From positions 62,001-126,000 of the forward strand of contig CANNZV010001459.1 in the NCBI GenBank assembly GCA_947561585.1: 64,000 nt of DNA. The letters are read 5' to 3'. Every line of letters begins with the position of its first letter. The stretch's first letter is position 1. Below are positions 36,453 to 47,510 of the stretch, piece by piece. The position numbers and the translations under genes were made by a program. Under the pieces are notes generated by a model. The model was given only the letters and a program-made list of their open reading frames with translations, did no database searches and was not told where the DNA came from. The stretch is from Caprella mutica (lineage: Eukaryota > Arthropoda > Malacostraca > Amphipoda > Caprellidae).

Positions 36453-37309
36453 GCATAGCTGAGTAAATAGTCTCATCAAATACTGAACATGAGACACCAG
36501 ATTTAACGAATAGAGGGGAAACCTTAGGAAGGGAATAACTTCATTCATTCTTCTCGTCCATTTTCCTGTTCCTCGCACCCACAGTCCGACCACAGAGTAG
36601 ATCTCTGAAGTTGTAAAGCCATTCTCCTATAAGATGTCCGTCTCAAAGTATCTGTAATTGAAATTGGCTTAGCTATTATTCTGCAAAAATTAAAGCGATG
36701 TAGCAGCTGCAAATAAATAGCATTGGATATAATTAAAATAATTAAGAATAGAATAGACTTTAACCCTATTATTAGTTAAAAGAGCACTAATGCTCTGAAA
36801 TTAAAATAAAGTATGTATCCATAGATTATTGCATGCAGGATGCATATTAGAAGTAGCATTCGAAAGTTTGGCCTCATTCAAGAACCAATGAATAATTAAT
36901 TGGTGTCTAAAAATATTACTAAATTATCTGAGAGATTGAACTATGATTTAAAAAAAAAAAAAATTTAGATATTGCTAATCAACTAGATATTATTAATGAA
37001 TTATTCATAAGAATATAATTGCTACAATACTCACCTAGCTTTTTCGATCAAGATTGTCCAAAAAATATTAAGATTTCGTATTTTCTGTAGTAGCTACTGT
37101 GACATGCTTCCTTATTTCTTTTTTGATTTACATCAGTGATGAGAACCCAATTTGCAATGAAGTATGAACATCGTTATTCGTCATTTAAGAGTAGAAGAGC
37201 TGGAACTGTAAGAGAGGGGTATACAATGAGATTACAATTGCATGAGCTGTATTGGCTATTATGATTTAAGCTAGTTATTATCCCTTTATGAATAACGGGT
37301 TTTTAATGG
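36453..37309. other. Non-coding stretch
   Basis: No gene supported. It includes an A-run at 36951-36963. Nothing else recognised. Confidence 0.5.
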
Positions 37310-37735
37310 AAAACGGAAATTGAGTGTTTCCGTAAAATAGTTTTGTAAAATTTTGATTTCCCGGAAAATTTGAGTTTTTGGAAGAATTTTGAGTTTATGG
37401 AATAATTTTGAGTTTTTGGGAGAATTTTGAGTTTTTGGGAGAATTATGAGTTTTTGGGAGAATTTTGAGTTTTCGTGAGAATTTTGAGTTTTAGGAAAAT
37501 TTAATGCTTTCGGAAAATTAAATGTTTTCGGAAAATTTTCTAGTTTTCGGAAAATTTGGTAGTTTTCGGATAATTTGGTAGTCTTCGGATAATTTGGTAG
37601 TTTTCGGAAAATTTGGTAGTTATCGGAAAATTTGGTAGTTATCGGAAAATTTGGTAGTTATCGGAAAATTTGGTAGTTTTCGGAAAATTTCGGAGTATTT
37701 GGAAAATTTTGGAGTATTTGGAAGATATCTAGTAT
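37310..37735. repeat. 19-bp AT-rich minisatellite (about 22 units), two unit types
   Basis: The left part repeats 'ttttgagtttttgggagaa'. The right part repeats 'ggaaaatttggtagttatc' and variants. The period stays 19 bp across the change, so one array has diverged into two sub-arrays. No coding value. Confidence 0.88.
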
Positions 37736-38110
37736 AAGAAAACTGAGTTTTATAAAAAAATTCTTGAGCATGATGGATTTATACATATATTTATAAAAAC
37801 ACATTGCTCTTTATTATGGGGAGGGATAATATTAACAATAGCTATAAATTATAATATATACATTTCAATTCAAATCATGACTCATGCATTACTAGAAATA
37901 GAGTTATCAAAAAGTTGCCCTGAAGTGAGTCAATTTGATCACAGTTATACCTATCAGCAGGTCATTTTTCTAGGTACTCATTCTATCACCTCATTAATTA
38001 TTACTTTTATTTTACCTATCAGTTGACAGTAGAAAAAACTATTGGCAAGACTGATGACCTTATAATTTATAGGCATGAATAATGATGAATTGTCATAGCT
38101 AACTTGATAT

Positions 38111-38607
38111 TAGGGCAAATTACGAATTATCGGTCAGTTCCACATCTTCGGTCATAGACTCAGTAGAGGAAACGATTTAGGTACATGGGTAGTACCTAAC
38201 AAGAATTAATTAGCCTAATGTTTAAATAATTTATATCCATGATATGACACCGTTACCATCCATAATACATTAATAAATACAAGAATTCAATAATAATTAA
38301 TAGGTACCTAGGGTAGGTAAGTTTCGAATAATCGGACAGTTTCACAATCACATTATTGGTCATATAAGAAAAAATATATAAAAATTATTACTTTTATTGG
38401 TATCCATGATACCTTAAGGTATCATGGATACCAATAAAAATAAATTTCCGATCAGGTATATAGTTTTTTCTTATATGACTGAACATGTGAAACCGACTGA
38501 CAAAGCGTAACTTACCCTACCTATAGTCTAGAGATAGGTAGCTCCTAGTATAGTTTTTCATATGATCGAAGATATGGAACTGACCGATAATTCGTAACTT
38601 TCTCTAG
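38111..38607. mobile_element. Nested MITEs with the GGGTAAGTTACGAAT terminus
   Basis: Outer arms 38111-38156 (TAGGGCAAATTACGAATTAT...) and 38561-38607 are inverted copies. Between them a second inverted pair, 38311-38415 and 38416-38522, with the same kind of terminus (gggtaggtaagtttcgaata), folds almost completely. The pattern fits a MITE inserted into a relative of itself. Confidence 0.75.
38392..38439. repeat. 48-bp perfect palindrome
   Basis: Each half is 24 bp, from TTTTATTGGTATCC through ATGATACCTT to the centre between 38415 and 38416, with no mismatch. It is the centre of the inner MITE at 38311-38522 and contains the GGTATCCATGATACC motif twice. Confidence 0.95.
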
Positions 38608-39934
38608 TACAAAGGTAACTAAGCATACCTAAGCAATAATAAAGATAAGCCAATATAACTGTAAGAGAGTAAAATTAATAACATATCTACACATAGGTAA
38701 GTAAAAAGGTAGGTACTATTGCAACATGTATTCATTTTTTCATTGTTTATTAAGATACTAGATTGCTCGAGATCATGTGCCTACGGACCTTATTTAGTAA
38801 AACGATATAGGAATTTGATTAAACTACCTATTTAATTTGATGATACCTAAGTAGTTATACCTATACTTACAGTTAATGATATCAGAGTAGCTCTGTCACA
38901 ATAGCCAATAATAATCATCTCTTTGTAGTTTGGTGGTAGCCTGTGTAAATAGTGTAATATTCACTAGCTACTGCTGCAATATGGCTAACTTCCGATTGGG
39001 ATGCAGGAAGCCATCTAGCGGACAACTGCTGTTCAATATGGCGGCGACACTTATTTCACGGGCACGTTTTTGAAAGTAAAATCTTTACCATTCTACCTAT
39101 TTTCAATAGCGTTGAATGTAGCTACTATAATTCTCTAAGTTGAACTGAAAATAATTGTTTTTTCAATAGTATTTGTTCCATATTTGACGAAAGGAGCAAA
39201 CAATTTCGATTCATTAATTGCACAACAATTCGCCCAACCACTCGCTGTGAAATGGAAAATAGAACTGATCAAGTTTCAACTGTTCCAGTTGAACTTTTAC
39301 TTGACAGAGGCAAATCATGTGCTTAGTGTACGTGACGTCATCAAGGCAGTACTATTAAATAGAAAATTAGAGACTTATGTGATTAAATAATAAACTAAAT
39401 TTATTATTGCATTCATATAATGATCACAAATTAAAATTATTATGATTTGACGCATTTTAGTTACTTTAAATTTGACTTTCGAGTGTTGCTGTGATGACGT
39501 CCCGCACACTGCAAAACTCAACGAATATCAGAAATGGCTTAGCCTCGCACGGGGTTTAAATATAATTCACAAGATATAAAAAGATGATTTAAACTTTAAG
39601 AAATTGATTATCTCATATCGAAAGTTTTTAATATATGATTATAACCATTAACATTACACCAGAATAATTTTAATAAATGCTCCTTAATTGTTTTATATAT
39701 TCATATTCAGTAGAATTTTTTTTATATATTTGAATTCAGTAGTCAACACCCCTTGCAAGTTTAGGTAGCAATAATATTGATTAATTAGAATTCTGAATTA
39801 AAAGTCCTTGGGAATATTCAAGAAATATTCCCTTAACATAATATTTTCAAACTATCTGCTATAATTTAATGGAATGTTGTGGGAACACTCTTGGATTATC
39901 GGATAACACTTTAAATATTTCAAATATTACATAT
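38608..39934. other. Mostly non-coding; one possible promoter-like patch
   Basis: Around 38970-39050 composition is more balanced and contains CAATATGGCGGC (39034-39045), which matches the YY1/Pho core. Downstream a 68-codon frame (39184-39390, MTKGANNFDSLIAQQFAQPL...) is not recognised, and a TGACGTCA palindrome sits at 39333-39340. This could be a fragment of a host gene or chance. I do not call a gene. Confidence 0.3.
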
Positions 39935-40012
39935 ATTATAAATATTACAAATATTACAAATATTACAAATATTACGAATATTACAAATATTACAAATATT
40001 ACAAATATTCTT
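39935..40012. repeat. 9-bp microsatellite (aaatattac)n
   Basis: About nine near-perfect copies of 'aaatattac'. The period is divisible by three, so both strands show short open frames (ITNITN and VIFVIF repeats) that are not genes. Confidence 0.9.
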
Positions 40013-40089
40013 ATAATTACAAATAATACTTGCAAAGTATTAAAGAAAATACCTCTGAACATAACTATATGCATACAATATTCTACAAT

Positions 40090-41420
40090 ATAATGGAATG
40101 TAGAACATTCCTGGATTATCGGTAAAACTTAAAATAATTCTATTGTTTTACCGATAATTCAGGAATGTTCCCTGAACATTCTATTTAATTATAGAAGATC
40201 GTATGAATATGCTAATATTGAGGGAATATTCCTTTGGTACTCAAATGATATACTAAAATGTTAGAATTATTTAAAGTATCTTCTGATAATCCAGGAATAT
40301 TCCTTGAAGAATTCCATTTACTTGTAGAATATTGTTTGCATCTATACTTATGTTATGGAAATTCTCCTCAAGAAATCCATTTATTTAGTTTAATCATTTA
40401 AAGTATTCTCCGATAATCCACAAATATTTCCTAAAATTCCACTTAATTGTAGAATTTTGAATAAATAAACTTATATTCAGGGAATATTCCTTGAATACTC
40501 AATTGAAATTTTTGATTGTTAGAATTATTTAAAGTATTTTCCTATAATCTAGGAATGTTCCTTAGACATTCCATTATATTGTAGATTATTGTATGCTTCT
40601 AGTTATGTTCAGGGAATATTCCTTTAATACTCCTTATAATTATTATAGTTATTTAAAGTATTATCCGATAATCCAAGAGTGTTCCCTAAACATTCCATTA
40701 AATTGTTCGAAAATCTTATGTTCAGGGAATATTCCTTGAATACTCCCAGGGAAGAGATGGGTGTTTAGAATTATTTTCACTTTTTCCAATAATCCAGGAA
40801 TTTTCCCTAAATATTCCATTAAATTGTAGAAAATAGTTTGAAAATCTTATGTTCTTGGAATATTCCTTGAATACTCCCAAGGAAGAGAAGAATGTTTAGA
40901 ATTATTTAAAGTATTATCCGATAATCCAGGGATGTTCCCTAAACATTCCATTAAATTGTAGAAAATAGGTTGAAAATCTTATGCTCAGGGAATATTCCTT
41001 GAATACTCCCAAGGAAGAGATGGGTGTTTAGAATTATTTAAAGTATTATCCGATAATCCAGGAATGTTTCCTAAACATTTCATCAAATTGTAGAAGATAG
41101 GTTGAAAATCTTATGTTCAGGGAATATTCCTTGAATACTCCCTAGGAAGAGATGAATGCTTATAATTATTTAAAGTATTATCCGATAATCCAGGAATGTT
41201 CCCTAAACATTCCATTAAATTGTAGAAGATAGTTCGAAAATTTCATGTTCAGGGAATATTCCTTGAATACTCCCATGGAAGAGATGAATGTTTAGGATTA
41301 TCTTCAATTTTTCCAATAATCCAGGAATGTTCCCTAAATACTCCATTAAATTGTAGAAGATAGTATGAATAAACATATGTTCAGGGAATATCCCTCGAAT
41401 ACTCCATTGAAATACTTTAT
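40090..41420. repeat. About 131-bp tandem repeat with paired GGAATATTCC/GAATGTTCCC palindromes
   Basis: Landmark 'cagggaatattccttgaat' or its variant recurs at about 40480, 40610, 40723, 40857, 40986, 41117, 41251 and 41381, with spacing of 113-134 bp. Each unit also carries 'attatccgataatccaggaa' and 'tgttccctaaacattcc'. Older, more diverged units extend left to about 40090. Confidence 0.85.
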
Positions 41421-41735
41421 TGATAGAATTATGTAAAGGTTGGTCAATATTCAGGGAATGATCCCTGAATATTCCATAAAAGATTCGAAAATGGAATAAA
41501 TTTACTAATGTTCAGCGAGTATTCCCTGAACATTCATAAAAATGAATTTACATGTTATGAATTTAATGAGCTTGAGGGAACATTCCCTGAATATTCAATT
41601 TATATTCCATTCTTATGTTCCAGGAAGATTCCGGGAGCATCAGTATGGAATGTGGGAATATTGGGGAACATTAAATCCGAATGGAACATTCCCGGAATAT
41701 TCAAATGTTACCTGGGAACTTGGTACTTTGATCTA
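41421..41735. mobile_element. Right end of a GGAATATTCC-rich element (CCCAGGTAACATT family)
   Basis: Dense GGAA(T/C)ATTCC and TTCCCTGAA motifs end at 'caaatgttacctggga' (about 41709-41724), the inverse of the CCCAGGTAACATT terminus seen at 32335. The left end of this element was not located with confidence. A weak candidate lies near 39760. Confidence 0.5.
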
Positions 41736-42800
41736 CGTACCGGGGGTATCATTGACATTGAATATAAATATTAAATCATAAAATTTTCTTTCTCAATTAT
41801 TCAAAAATTTGGTATCGTCCGATAACTTGAAACTTACTCCACTACCGAAAAATCATTTTTCAGACCATAAAGTAAAAATTAGTTCAATGTAACACAATTA
41901 TAAATCTAATTATCAAACTAACTATTCACCTAGCCAGAGTGAAAATTAAGCTTAGGTAGAATTTTAATACTTTTAACGAATACCTTGAACTTTCATCATG
42001 AATAATTCATTTTAAATATACAATAGTAGGAATCCTCAAGAACAGTTTCTTTAATCTTGTCATAGAAAATGGAATGATTAAGGAGTTACAATTATATAAT
42101 AAAGTGAGTAATACCCCGCTCTTATTACCATTTAAAATAAGTCAGAGTGGTAATAATAGCTGGTCCTGCTTACATTCAAATTTGAAAATACATTTATATA
42201 TTGAAGTTAGTAGCTACACATTACACTTAGGTATTGATTTAAATAGATCTTTTGAAATTATAATATGTAATAACTTTTGAGTTTTATATCTACAAATCCT
42301 ATGACTTATCTCTTCATATAGATTTCTAATGACACGGGCTGTGAAAATATGCTTTTAAAATCATTATCTATAGAATACTTATCATAGACGAAACTAATTG
42401 AAATGATGTCTAATAACTATTTACTGTTGGTGTAAAACTATTCAAAAAAATTTAATCAACATCTATAATGATTATTTGATCTATGATTTTAAAATCATAT
42501 TGTCACAGCCCTACTGATGACTTGCAGCATGCAATAGATCACCAAAACGAAGTGAGATGGTTTCTTCTCATGTTTTTTGTACGGAGAGAAAAATTAGGTG
42601 GCAGGATATCCATTACAGCTGACTATTTACTTACTCTTGGAAAATTATAGGTATATATTTCGATACTTGATATCTAAACGCATTCATTGCTACAAAGTTC
42701 ATTGAAATGTGTATTTCAATAAAGAAGTTGAGAAATTTAATTTGAAGTAACGTCCATGAGACCAATCCGTGAAATAGGTAATCGAAACATCTTTGTTATC
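41736..42800. other. Non-coding with dispersed repeats
   Basis: Positions 41733-41805 match 5525-5615 (inverted) and 42688-42785 match 4798-4905 (direct). Nothing coding is supported. Confidence 0.55.
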
Positions 42801-42861
42801 ATTATTTAACTTTTATTTTAATTGGTATCCTTGATACCAATTAGAATAGAAGTTAAATAAT
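42801..42861. repeat. 61-bp hairpin, GGTATC palindrome family
   Basis: ATTATTTAAC...ATTGGTATC pairs with GATACCAAT...GTTAAATAAT around a CTT centre. Arms are 29 bp with few mismatches. It matches 28380-28440 including the flank. Confidence 0.85.
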
Positions 42862-43034
42862 AATTATATTTTCTTTTCTGACGTGTCCGACATTGTAGAA
42901 CCAACCAATAACTTGGAACTTAGTAAATTTAATTGTGTCAATAGTTGCTTTTAACCTTCTTATAGTGTGTGCAAAATATCAGAGCTCTCATGTTACTCTA
43001 ACCCCCTGGGGAGAGGGAAAATGGGAGCGGGGGG

Positions 43035-43117
43035 TTGGTTTATGTGGTGCCGCTCAAACATTCCAGCAGTTTATCGATGAAGTCCTACGAAATCTCACCG
43101 TTCCAGCAAGCGCAGTG
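43035..43117 (+). pseudogene. Ty3/gypsy RT fragment, upstream piece
   Basis: Reads VGLCGAAQTFQQFIDEVLR, the RT motif B region of Ty3/gypsy polymerases (FGLxNAxxTFQ). It stops where the LTR-like sequence begins at 43121. The continuation of the same enzyme, FFAYIDDILIAS (motif C), is found at about 48868, so the two pieces probably belong to one gypsy copy split by the block between them. Confidence 0.6.
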
Positions 43118-43120
43118 TGA

Positions 43121-43275
43121 TGTAATGATTGATATAATTAGTACGTCATTAGTATGTCGCTATAAATGTAAGCTTTGTAGAATGAACAAGTGAGTTCGCA
43201 GGTAGCCACCATGCAATCAACATCCTCTGATCACAGTTCGCAAGTAGCGCCAGTCTAGTCAACATCTTCTGACCT
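43121..43275 (+). repeat. LTR-like fragment
   Basis: Starts TGTAATGATTGATATAATTA and shares about 100 bp with 48376 onward in the same orientation and with 22774-22545 in the opposite one. It contains an internal direct duplication ending 'gcgaact' or similar (about 43190-43240). It abuts the 3' end of the CR1-type LINE. Confidence 0.5.
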
Positions 43276-43284
43276 TCACTGTCA

Positions 43285-45945
43285 TCAGGTCTCGGAACTT
43301 GTTCGTCCGTAATCATGGTACATCTAACTTGTAACCATGACCCCTCGTTGGGTTCAAATTGAACGTGAAGATACTTGTGGGGTCAAGGGTGCTATGACCC
43401 CTAATTATCTTAAGTCTCAATCAATTGGCCCACGGAGTCTACGCTGCTCCAGGGTTAGAAGGTCTAGGTCTATCAGCCTCCTCTCATATCCCGAATCTCA
43501 GGTATCAACTTGGTCGCTCGGGCTTGAATCCTTTCCAAGCGTTCCACGTCGCACCTATATGACGGAGACCAGAACTGAACAGCGTACTCCAAATGGTGCC
43601 GAACCAGCGTCTTATATAGGGTCATCACCGTCTGTATATTTCGGTGGATAAATACCCTCTTAATATAACCTAGGATCTTCTGAGCCTTCCTCTCTGCGGC
43701 GACACATTGAGCACCAAACTTGAACTCGGAGTTCACGAGAACTCCCAGATCTAGCTGTTGCAGCGTTGGAGAGACCGGCGAACCAAGTAGAGAATAGTCA
43801 GCACGAGCATTTTGCACTCCAACATGCAGGACTTTACATTTTCCTGTGTTGAAGGGCATCTGACATTGTTCTGACCACTCTCCGATCCTGGCCAAATCTC
43901 TCCTTAACTCGTTCACCGCATGAGGATCAGTTGCATCGACTCATAACTTGGTATCGTCTGCGAACCTACTCATCTTGGAGATGATCCCAGTATCTAAATC
44001 GTTGATGTAGATAAGGAACAGCAGAGGTCCTAAAACTGAACCTTGGGGCACACCACTGCTAACAACCGACCATTCAGACGGTGTGACTCCTACAACTACT
44101 CGCTGTCTCCTTCCTGACAGCCATACCTCAATCCAGTCAGCCACCTTGCCGACAATACCATGAGCTCGCACCTTAGCCATCAATCTCCGATGCGGGACCT
44201 TGTCAAAGGCCATCTGTAAATAAAGAAACACGACATCCACAGACCCCGACCGGTCGTATGCACCACAGATTGAGTGGTAGAACTCAAGTAGATAAGTGAG
44301 ACATGACCTACCTGCTCTAAATCCATGTTGAGAGCTCGACAGCAAATCATTACGCTCCAAGTGATCAACAACCCTCTCCTTAATCAGGGTCTCTGACACC
44401 TTACCTGGAACTGAAGTCAGACTCAATGGCCTGAAATTGCTAGCATGATCCTTTGGACCCTTCTTGTGAATGGGACTCACATTCGCCGATCTCCAATCAA
44501 GCGGTACTTCACCAGTCTCCAACGAAGCCTCGAACGCTTGACTTAAGTGGGGAGCCAACGCAATCGCAACGGATCTCACCACCTTGGGTAAAAATCCGTC
44601 GGGACCTGGAGACTTATGGGGGTCCAAATAGATCAGCCTCTCGTACACTTCCTCATGGGTGAGGACAACCTCCTCCAACCTATCATTTCCTACTTACATG
44701 ATGACAGGGGGTGGTATCCTGTCATCCTCGACAGTGTACACACTAGAAAAATACTGATTAAGCTACTGGGCTATACGAAGATTATCAGAAATCAGGAGAC
44801 CAGTAGCAGACTGCAAGGGCCCCAACGACTTCCTCACCTTGTGTTGATTCACATAGGTAAAAAAACTCCTTGGGATATCTTTGCAGGCAAGTGCAACCCT
44901 CTGTTCCTCACTGGCCTTAGCTTGACGAACCATGCGTTTAACAAGGCGTCTCTGCCTGGCTAGGAGGTCTGTCGCATAAGGTGACTGGTCGGACTGGACA
45001 GCTCGATACAAGCGCTTACGCTCTACAATAGCATCTGCTACCGCTCGGCTAAACCATGAAGGGTTTACCCGTGCCGACCCACCTATTCGCTTCAGAGGGA
45101 TGCACCTAGCCTGAATCTCCCTATAGACACTGCTGAGTTGTCGCCATATCTCCTCAGCTGAGGCTAGATGTTCAAGCTTAGCCTCTTGCAGGGCACCAAC
45201 AAACCGAGGATAGTTGGTGCTTCAATCAGCAACAAAGATTCAGTTGCTGATTGAAGTTAATACGCTCTTCCTCGGCACCGACCAAAACCTCGAAGGTGAG
45301 TGCCTCGTGATCGCTACCTGCAAGGCCCATACCTACCTCTACATTCCTAACTATCTCCTCATTCGTAGTGAACACAAGATCCAGAGTAATCCTACCTCTA
45401 GTTGGAACGTGGACCATCTGAGTCAGGAAACAGTCATTCCCAAAATCAATCGACCGCATTCCCTCAGCGCCAGCCACATGCAAGTTCCAATCCAGGTGAC
45501 AGTTGAAATCTCCTACAACAATTGTGCTACCTTGAATTAAACTAGCCAAAACATGATACAATGACTCGTCAGAGTCACGTGGGCTGTGGGGAGGTCTGTA
45601 CAACACAACAAGCAACCTCAACGTTGGAGTGCATCCCCTAATCTCTGCTCCCACTAACTCATGGGGAGAGTCGGTCAGCACCTCAATCGCATTCAGGTGG
45701 CTCCTTACATACAGAAGTACTCCACCGCCCACGCGACCTACTCTATCCTTATGGAACATAGCATAACCGGGGAGATGATAATCACCATCATAATCTCTCC
45801 TCCCAGTATCCAGCCATGTCTCCGTTATACCTATCACATCCCAATTGGATGTCGCTACCACTGCTCGAAACTCAAGGAGCTTATTCCTGATCGAGCGCGC
45901 ATTCAGGAGGACTACTTGTACTCCTCCCGCCCGGTACCTACTCAA
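43285..45945 (-). pseudogene. CR1-type LINE ORF2 (APE endonuclease + RT)
   Basis: On the minus strand: the endonuclease (45945-45226) reads VVLLNARSIRNKLLEF, ITETWLD, GDFNCHLDW and ends near GSDHEALTFEVL, the apurinic-like nuclease order with catalytic E, D, N and H blocks. After a frame break at 45226 comes the linker (45225-44763), then the RT (44678-43941) with LDPHKSPGPDGFLPKVV, GVPQGSVLGPLLFLIYINDL and FADDTKL (motif C FADD). The C-terminal part (43916-43473) reads LERIQARATKLIPEIR, and a TRGHGYKL block lies near 43350. Breaks near 45226, 44700, 43930 and 43470 make it a pseudogene. The 3' end is truncated at the LTR-like sequence. Confidence 0.85.
45220..45256. repeat. 14-bp perfect inverted repeat with 9-base loop at the LINE frame break
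   Basis: CTTCAATCAGCAAC (45220-45233) and GTTGCTGATTGAAG (45243-45256) are exact inverses. The endonuclease frame is lost exactly here, while both sides are otherwise in good homology with CR1 proteins. Confidence 0.9.
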
Positions 45946-45950
45946 TCAAG

Positions 45951-47037
45951 TTACGCGTCGTTTCCCGACGGCTGGTGCGGAGATCCCCTTTGCAGTGGTA
46001 GACTGTTAAGAGAAGATGTGTCTCCCACAGACGTACTTCGAGTTTTATTACTAACTCGAACCTGCATGGGACTAGACTCTGCATCAGACGTGGGACTCCT
46101 CAGTCTCTTCTCAGTTGGACGACTAACGGGTGAAGTAGTCATCACAACTTCAGTGGTCCTAACCACCGGTGGTGTTGCAACATCAATAGTCCTGTTGTTA
46201 GAATTTACAACCTCTGGCTGGTGGATTTGGAGCCTTGGTCCTGCCTTGGTTACAGGCCTCCTGCGAACCCTGGGAGGGCCATAGAGATTCTGGGACAACT
46301 TCCTCACATAGATACTGGACCCTTCGTCGGTAAAGTGTTCACCGTCCCTAACGAAGAGCCTGTCCACATTGAAAAAGTCATCCCAAAGATCAACAAACTT
46401 GAGGTAACATGTCCTACATAAATCACGTAATTTATAATTGAAGTCCCTATTGACTTCATAGTCCAGTTCCCCATAGAACATCCGGGGAATGAGGCCCACA
46501 ACAACACACCTGCCTGTGCGTGACCTGGCAACTTTCAGGAGGTTGTTGTAGTCTCTCATTAACTCTCCCATGTTGCACTGTCTTCCATCCCTTCTGAAGA
46601 AGTCATTTGATTCCAATTGACAGTATAAGAGTGTTCCTAGACTTAGGTTGGAGCTTCCTTACATCTGCGATGATCCTTCTGATACCTGTACCTGGGAAGC
46701 CCCAACACTTATAGGTAGAGCCCTGACCCTCAAAATATCTGGCAGTGGCTCCACCAACAAAGGAGTCTCCCATCAACAAAGTGGTGGACTGATCCCTAAT
46801 CTGGCTGTCAACGGGTGGTGTTGACTTCTTACCTTTCTTACCTCTCCTCTTCCTCTTCCTTCTCTTTCGGGATGAAGATTCCTGAGTGACTCCTTGAACT
46901 ATGGGAGCCACTTTCTTGGAGGTACCTGAGGGTCGCTGGTCCAAACTCGAGCCTTTTGAACCACTGAAAAACTGACGAAACATTTCATCAATATATACAG
47001 CAGCATCACCAGGCGAGCTCGGTCCAACAACCCCCAA
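45951..47037 (-). pseudogene. CR1-type LINE ORF1 C-terminal half with SGNH esterase-like domain
   Basis: The frame 47037-46603 has a Lys/Arg-rich tract (SRKRRKRKRRGKKGKK), then TLLMGDSFVGG, the GDS block of SGNH hydrolases. After one frame break the frame 46616-45951 continues with ESNDFFRRDG (in place of the GxND block) and ends with DGEHFTDEGSSIYVRKL, the D..H block. Esterase-type ORF1 proteins are known in CR1-clade LINEs. The single frame break falls just before the GxND block. ORF2 starts a few bases after this ORF ends, in the order expected. Confidence 0.75.
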
Positions 47038-47062
47038 CGGAACTGGCGTATCAGTGGTCCAA

Positions 47063-47500
47063 TTATCGACCCTCTACTTCAACTCCACCAGCTCCCTCTG
47101 TAGATGGTCCTTGAGGGCATCGAACTCTGTGCGGAGGCCTACTAAGTCCTCCTGCTGTGGTTAGCTGAAACCACCTTCGAGCTATGATATCTTGGTCGAA
47201 GTTTGCTAACTTCAACCTTCTGCTTCCTAATCTCCCCTCCCCCACTGTAAAATTTCTATTATTACAGTGTGAACAGATAGAAAACCTGTGAAGATTGGCG
47301 GCACAACCTACCTCCGAATCTATAATCCACCTCATCTTTCTCCACTGGGAGCAGACAAATTTCTGCTTACAAGGTCCATTCTTACTCTGAACTCCGATCG
47401 GTTCCGTACCCAGCTTGAGGGTATCAAGAGCAGAGTCCTTATCAAACCCAGGAATTGGCCTACGAGGGAGATCTTGGATCTCCCCCGAGTCAACCCCCAA
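47063..47500 (-). pseudogene. CR1-type LINE ORF1 N-terminal part with Cys/His cluster
   Basis: The 145-residue frame MGVDSGEIQDLPRRPIPGFD... contains spaced C/C...C...H...C..C residues (CKQKFVC, GCAANLH, CSHC). These resemble the PHD-like zinc finger of CR1 ORF1 proteins. It is separated from the esterase half by a stop and frame change near 47050. Role inferred from position and spacing only. Confidence 0.55.
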
Positions 47501-47510
47501 ATCTGAAGTA

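Noticed and set aside
43337..43651. Plus-strand frames over 43.3-47.7 kb
   Set aside because: Antisense shadows of the CR1-type LINE on the minus strand.
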